Shown piece by piece: positions 15,480-19,266 of a DNA stretch of 19,266 nt. A program made the translations under genes and the position numbers. The notes under the pieces were generated by a model that made no database searches, had not been told where the DNA came from, and was given only the letters and a program-made list of their open reading frames with translations. The stretch comes from CAZAMP01 sp964486455 (lineage in GTDB: Bacteria > Eisenbacteria > RBG-16-71-46 > CAZAMP01). Where the stretch lies: positions 1 through 19,266 of the forward strand of contig CAZAMP010000066.1 in the NCBI GenBank assembly GCA_964486455.1, written 5' to 3'. How positions within the stretch are numbered: the stretch's first letter is position 1; each line of letters begins with the position of its first letter.

Positions 15480-16742
15480 TCACGCCCCCGTGTTCACATA
15501 CTGAATGGCCTTGAGCGCCGCTCCGGTAGCGTCCTTCGTCGAACGGGCAACATCGCAGGGGCGTTTGGCGCAACCCGCGACGAAGATCCCCTCCACATCG
15601 GTACTCCCGTCGATGAAACCGTGCTCGTCGGTCTTCAGGACACCTGGAAGCCCCGCATCGTGCGCATTCGGGACGATACCCGTGGCAAGGACGACGAGAT
15701 CGAACTCCGCATGGAGGTTTTGTCCCATGATCGTGTCTTCAACATCCAGAACGAGCTTGCCGTTTTCCGGCGCGTTGTCGATGGCGGCGACCTTTCCCTT
15801 TGTGAACGTGATGGTCGGGTCGTCCAGTAGGTCAGTGTAGAAGGATTCCAGGCGGCCGATCGTGCGGATGTCGATGTAGAACATCGTGGCACGAGCGCCC
15901 TCGACCTTTTCGCGGAGGTATCGGATCTGCTTGAGTGAGGCCGTGCAGCAAACCGCGGAGCAGTATGAAAGGTGGTTCTCATCGCGTGATCCGGCGCACT
16001 GAACGAACGCGACGTTTTCAGGTGACTTGCCATCCAAGGGTCTCAGGATTTCCCCGGCGGTTGGTCCGTCGTGCGCGGCCAGGCGCTCCATCATCACATT
16101 CGTGATCACGTTTGCGCACCGGCCGTAGCCGAGGTGATCGAGTGCCGTGGGATCGTAGGGACGCCACCCCGTGGCGACGATGATCGAACCGACGTCAACC
16201 TTGATGCGGCTCTCCGTCATGTCGAAATCGATGGCACCCGGCGGAGCCACATCCTTGAGCGTCTTCGTGTCCTCGGCTGAGAGCGACTCCCGATCCAGAA
16301 CGTATTCATGCGGGAAGGCCGCCTCATGTTGGAGATAGAGCGGCTTTGTCGTATCCATGCCGAGGTTGAAGTCGTTTGGTCGTTCGGAGCTCAGTGAGCT
16401 GGCGACACTATCGTCCAGTGCGTTCCCCGGGGTCACGTATCTGGGGAGTGTCCTGATGGTCGCCCTGAACGCGCCTGCCTCGCCGGAGATCTCTTCGACG
16501 GTTGAAAGCGTGTGTACGTCGATCCTCGGGTTCAGTCGGACCCGTCTCGTGTTGATCTCGAAACCGCAGGTCGGCGGACACATTTTCGGGAAGTAGCGAT
16601 AGGAGCGAACGACGCGGCCGCCGAGCGACGGCTCTTTCTCAACCAGGATGACGCGGTGGCCGACTTCCGCTGCTTCCAGCGCGGCCGTCATTCCCGCAAT
16701 GCCGCCTCCTATGACGAGAATGGGCTTGCGCGGTGGATTCAT
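15480..16742 (-). CDS. qmoA: QmoA, HdrA-like flavoprotein
   Basis: 420 aa from the ATG at 16742 with an AGAGGG SD; the frame is open upstream to 16832, but this start places the FAD motif VIGGGIAGM at residues 10-18 as in the family. Other signs are EKEPSLGGRV, MCPPTCGFEINTRR (54-67), and the HdrA-type cysteine region CAGSRDENHLSYCSAVCC (249-266). The end has VAGCAKRPCDVARS followed by DATGAALKAIQ. QmoA and QmoB are flavin-containing paralogs of heterodisulfide reductase subunit A, both cytoplasmic, and may perform electron confurcation or bifurcation with the quinone pool and APS reductase. This is the first gene of the six-gene operon, so the promoter must lie in 16743-17402. No aprAB or sat genes are seen next to it. 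Confidence 0.95.
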   Translation of the reverse strand: MNPPRKPILVIGGGIAGMTAALEAAEVGHRVILVEKEPSLGGRVVRSYRYFPKMCPPTCGFEINTRRVRLNPRIDVHTLSTVEEISGEAGAFRATIRTLPRYVTPGNALDDSVASSLSSERPNDFNLGMDTTKPLYLQHEAAFPHEYVLDRESLSAEDTKTLKDVAPPGAIDFDMTESRIKVDVGSIIVATGWRPYDPTALDHLGYGRCANVITNVMMERLAAHDGPTAGEILRPLDGKSPENVAFVQCAGSRDENHLSYCSAVCCTASLKQIRYLREKVEGARATMFYIDIRTIGRLESFYTDLLDDPTITFTKGKVAAIDNAPENGKLVLDVEDTIMGQNLHAEFDLVVLATGIVPNAHDAGLPGVLKTDEHGFIDGSTDVEGIFVAGCAKRPCDVARSTKDATGAALKAIQYVNTGA

Positions 16743-16887
16743 TGCACCCTCTCTCGCTGAAATCGTTGAGGTGTATTCGAAGACCGACATGCCACGGAGC
16801 ATCTCGAACTCCGGGGAAGCGCGCGAGTCCAATGGTTTGGTTGATTCTTAGTCGGGGCGCTGGAACTCATGTGGAAAGCGATGGAAA

Positions 16888-16897
16888 TGCCTAGGCA
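16888..16897. promoter_or_regulatory. 10-bp perfect palindrome upstream of qmoA, candidate operator
   Basis: TGCCTAGGCA is fully self-complementary and lies about 146-155 bp before the qmoA start. A site for a dimeric regulator is possible; no matching known box is recognised. Confidence 0.35.
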
Positions 16898-17156
16898 AGC
16901 AATGGATGGTTGGAGAAGGCCCCCACGCGATACAATAGTCGCACATCTGATCATCATGCCCCCTCCGACACATCAACAACAGATCAATGAAGCGCATTCA
17001 GAACGCTGTCGAGAGGGTGCAGGGCAGATAGAGGATCTCGATGTCAGACCGATGAGGCTCGTATCGTACCACAGACTGGTTCCGACGCAAGAAGATCGGC
17101 AGGGAGGCAGGGGTGGTGCTCGTCGCCACGCCGAGCGTTGCTCCCTCAAGGGGCTT

Positions 17157-17189
17157 CCGGCGCGATGCGATGAAACGCCGGCGCATCGC
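17157..17189. promoter_or_regulatory. Interleaved inverted repeats (X-Y-X'-Y'), pseudoknot-type arrangement
   Basis: CCGGCG (17157-17162) pairs with CGCCGG (17176-17181), and GCGATGCG (17162-17169) pairs with CGCATCGC (17182-17189). The arms interleave instead of nesting, so they can form either two mutually exclusive hairpins or an H-type pseudoknot. It lies about 215 nt upstream of the kinase start. Confidence 0.35.
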
Positions 17190-17196
17190 TACCTGA

Positions 17197-17210
17197 CGAA
17201 CGTACGTTCG
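17197..17210. promoter_or_regulatory. 14-bp perfect palindrome, candidate operator
   Basis: CGAACGTACGTTCG is a perfect 14-bp palindrome, followed by an outer G/C pair after one mismatch. It is the longest gap-free palindrome noticed in the window and sits between the two divergent genes. Confidence 0.5.
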
Positions 17211-17260
17211 ACCCCCTCCCCTTTCGCGAAAAAAGTAACGGGTGCGTAGTCGCGTGCCAG

Positions 17261-17276
17261 TCTCGTACAATCGAGA
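17261..17276. promoter_or_regulatory. Short inverted repeat flanking a TACAAT box
   Basis: TCTCG (17261-17265) and CGAGA (17272-17276) flank TACAAT, which resembles a -10 element for the plus strand about 130 nt before the kinase start. No matching -35 is seen 16-18 nt upstream, so promoter function is uncertain. Confidence 0.25.
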
Positions 17277-17402
17277 TGTGTACGCTTGCGGTTTCTGGGG
17301 TGGATGCGCGATCGTCGTCATCGCGATCGGTAGTCATCACAGCCACGCAGACGACCGTTGCCCCTCCCCGCTCGCGCCGCGGCGTGCGGTCGGGAGTGCG
17401 CT

Positions 17403-19266
17403 ATGCAAGATCCCAGACCGAATGTCAAAGGCAACCGGATCTTCTGGAAGCTTAGCGCTGCCTTCCTAGCCATCATCCTTCTCGTCATTCTCGCTTCTAG
17501 CATTGTCAATGGCTTCGTGGAAGAGCGCTACGCGCTCTGGGCCGCGCGCGAGGGGACCGAATTCAACTCCAAGGTCATCCACCACGCTCTGCGCGAGTTC
17601 ATGATGACCCGGGATATCACCGGGATTCGCCGATTGATCGAGGAAGTGTCGATCGGGAACCCCGTCTATCGCGAAGTTCGCCTGATATCGCATACGGGTG
17701 AAGTCGTGGTCGGAGCCCGCGCGGACGACGAAATCATCGTCAAGGAAGAATCCCGGCCCTGCAACATCTGCCATTCGGCGAAGGGCTTTCCCCAACCCCT
17801 GGTCGACTGCACGTTCGACGAAATCGCGAGAGCGCCAAACGGTGACCGTATCGTCTCCGTCATTGCCCCTATCCTGAATGAGGAGAGCTGCCGCTCGGCG
17901 CAATGTCATGCTCATGCGGATTCACCGCCAGTACTTGGGGTTCTGCAGACCGACCTTTCGCTTCGGGAAGTGGATGCGTTCCTGTCGCTTCGTCACTACC
18001 AGATGGCGTTGGCCGTGATCGTGGCGGTGCTCCTCTGCATCGTCACGACCTGGTTCATTGTGAGCCGCCTCCTTGAACGACCCATCCGAACGTTGATCGC
18101 CGGGATCCGACGCATCGGGGGTGGCGATCTTAGCTTTCGGTTTCAGAGCGGAAGAAACGATGAGATCGGACTGCTGGCCGACGCATTCGATGAGATGACA
18201 GAGCGCCTCGAAGAGTCGCATACAGAGCTGGCCCGGACCCGTGACTACCTGGAAGGGATGGTGGAGAGCTCCGCCGACATCATCATCACCGTCAACCCCG
18301 TCGGGCTCATTCAGACGTTCAACCGCGGCGCCGAACAGGCGCTCGGATACGGGCGAGACGAGGTCATCGGCAAGCGGATCGAGATGCTCTTTGCCAATCC
18401 TCGTGAGCGCGACATCGCGATCGAGCGTCTGAAATACTCGGACAACGTCGTGAACTATGAAACGCACTTCCTGACCCGCCGAGGCGAAGTGAGAGACGTG
18501 ATCGTGACGCTTTCCCGCCTGCGGGATCGTGATGGCACACCGATCGGTACGTTCGGCATCAGCAAAGATGTGACTCGCGAGAAAGAACTTCAGCAGCAAG
18601 TGCTGCAGGCGGAACGGTTTACGGCAATCGGGCAAGCCTTCACCGGCGTTCTGCATGCCATGAAGAACATGCTCAACGCACTCAAGGGGGGAGCCTACAT
18701 GGTGAAGACGGCGATCGCGAAGGATGATCGTGAGATGTTGGAGGATGGTTGGAGGATCGTCCAGGAGGGAATCACCAGCGTGACGGACATGTCAATGGAT
18801 ATGCTGAAGTACGTTCGCGAGACGAAGCCCGAACACAAGCTGTGCGATCTCGGCAGGCTTATCGATGAGGTTGCCGCGGTCGTCAAGCAGACCGCAAGCG
18901 ATCGAGGAGTGCGTTTCAGCGTCAACACCGCGACGACGACTCCGAGGATCCTGTGCGATTCGAAGCTCATCCACTCCGCCATCATGGATTTGGTCTCGAA
19001 CGCGCTAGATGCGTGCGACGACAGGAATGGCAAAGGCGACGAGTCGCCGGAAATCGCGGTCAGCCTCTTCCCGCTCGAGAACAGCAAGAAGGTGGCGATC
19101 GAGGTCCGAGACAACGGGATCGGAATGACGGAGGAGGTTCAGGCCAACGTCTTCACACCCTTCTTCAGCACGAAGAAGAAGGCCGGGACCGGATTGGGGC
19201 TGGCCCTTACGGCCCGTGTGGTGGGCGTGCACAATGGCAGGATCAGTGTCGAGTCCGAACCGGGGG
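17403..19266 (+). CDS. Heme-sensing membrane histidine kinase (HAMP-PAS-kinase), cut by the right edge
   Basis: 621 codons are visible with no stop. The ATG has GGGAG 7 nt upstream. Membrane segments at about 14-36 and 200-220 enclose a periplasmic sensor domain containing CNICH (120-124), a canonical c-heme motif, and CRSAQCH (163-169), a C-x4-CH motif. They are followed by a HAMP linker (218-271), a PAS domain (281-392), a dimerisation helix with GVLHAMKNMLNALKGG (His418 the likely phosphorylated residue), and the ATPase domain with N box LVSNALDAC (530-538), DNGIGM (570-575) and GTGLGL (595-600). Only the last part of the ATPase domain and anything beyond, such as a receiver, is missing. 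It probably senses redox state or a gas through heme. It is divergent from qmoA, suggesting control of that operon; its response regulator is not in the window. Confidence 0.9.
   Translation, partial: MQDPRPNVKGNRIFWKLSAAFLAIILLVILASSIVNGFVEERYALWAAREGTEFNSKVIHHALREFMMTRDITGIRRLIEEVSIGNPVYREVRLISHTGEVVVGARADDEIIVKEESRPCNICHSAKGFPQPLVDCTFDEIARAPNGDRIVSVIAPILNEESCRSAQCHAHADSPPVLGVLQTDLSLREVDAFLSLRHYQMALAVIVAVLLCIVTTWFIVSRLLERPIRTLIAGIRRIGGGDLSFRFQSGRNDEIGLLADAFDEMTERLEESHTELARTRDYLEGMVESSADIIITVNPVGLIQTFNRGAEQALGYGRDEVIGKRIEMLFANPRERDIAIERLKYSDNVVNYETHFLTRRGEVRDVIVTLSRLRDRDGTPIGTFGISKDVTREKELQQQVLQAERFTAIGQAFTGVLHAMKNMLNALKGGAYMVKTAIAKDDREMLEDGWRIVQEGITSVTDMSMDMLKYVRETKPEHKLCDLGRLIDEVAAVVKQTASDRGVRFSVNTATTTPRILCDSKLIHSAIMDLVSNALDACDDRNGKGDESPEIAVSLFPLENSKKVAIEVRDNGIGMTEEVQANVFTPFFSTKKKAGTGLGLALTARVVGVHNGRISVESEPG

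Larger units (their letters stand above)
9575..16742 (-). other. Operon qmoA-qmoB-qmoC-dsrJ-dsrO-dsrP
   Basis: Six same-strand genes with gaps of 4, 70, -8, 13 and 21 nt in transcription order. No terminator or promoter-like sequence separates the Qmo and Dsr parts. All products are redox subunits, so they are probably co-expressed parts of one membrane complex. Confidence 0.9.
16743..17402. other. 660-bp divergent control region between qmoA and the heme-sensor kinase
   Basis: No gene-like frame is present; open frames here have no recognisable composition or motif. It must contain both promoters but I cannot name a convincing -35/-10 pair for either strand. It is rich in palindromes (listed separately), as expected of a regulated intergenic region. 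Confidence 0.65.

Noticed and set aside
16998..17321. Minus-strand open frame of 107 codons between qmoA and the kinase
   Set aside because: No SD, no motif, Arg-rich composition, and it spans the palindromes of the control region.
1..19266. CRISPR arrays, tRNA or rRNA genes, insertion sequences
   Set aside because: I saw no regularly spaced repeats, no tRNA-like cloverleaf or rRNA core sequence, and no transposase motifs or terminal inverted repeats.

Overview
The window looks like a chromosomal piece of a GC-rich, Gram-negative, anaerobic, sulfur-metabolising bacterium. The large exported protein at 2382-5060 ends in a FlgD-Ig-like sorting domain (NAPNPF... ...SGVYFCELAAG) of the type common in the FCB superphylum and candidate phyla near it (Eisenbacteria/Latescibacterota/Zixibacteria-like). 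The right half encodes Qmo and Dsr electron-transfer subunits. The phylum is inference; there is no rRNA or tRNA in the window.

Left part (1-9487), mostly minus strand and loosely packed: a secreted clan GH-D (GH36-like) glycosidase running off the left edge; a large secreted protein with a mirror-symmetric module order A-GEVED-GEVED-A plus a sorting tail, ending at a good Rho-independent terminator; a small class I SAM methyltransferase; a divergent plus-strand gene for an exported protein of unknown function; a two-EF-hand protein with a structured leader; an isoprenylcysteine/phospholipid methyltransferase-like membrane protein; and a short decayed mosaic of a glycosyltransferase head joined to a sugar-epimerase tail.

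Right part (9575-16742): one tight minus-strand operon in transcription order qmoA-qmoB-qmoC-dsrJ-dsrO-dsrP. QmoABC is the quinone-interacting complex that normally partners APS reductase. DsrJOP (triheme cytochrome c, periplasmic 16-Cys ferredoxin, NrfD-type quinone membrane protein) is normally half of DsrMKJOP. Here JOP is joined directly to Qmo, with qmoC overlapping dsrJ by 8 nt and no dsrM or dsrK between them. The likely product is a hybrid transmembrane complex in which QmoC (HdrC ferredoxin fused to HdrE-like cytochrome b) takes the place of DsrMK, linking cytoplasmic flavin/FeS subunits to a periplasmic cytochrome c arm. This is the most interesting system in the window.

Divergent from qmoA, across a 660-bp gene-free region with several palindromes, is a membrane histidine kinase (17403 to the right edge). 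Its periplasmic sensor carries a heme c motif (CNICH) and a C-x4-CH motif, followed by HAMP, PAS and kinase domains. It is a natural candidate redox or gas sensor for the Qmo-JOP operon.
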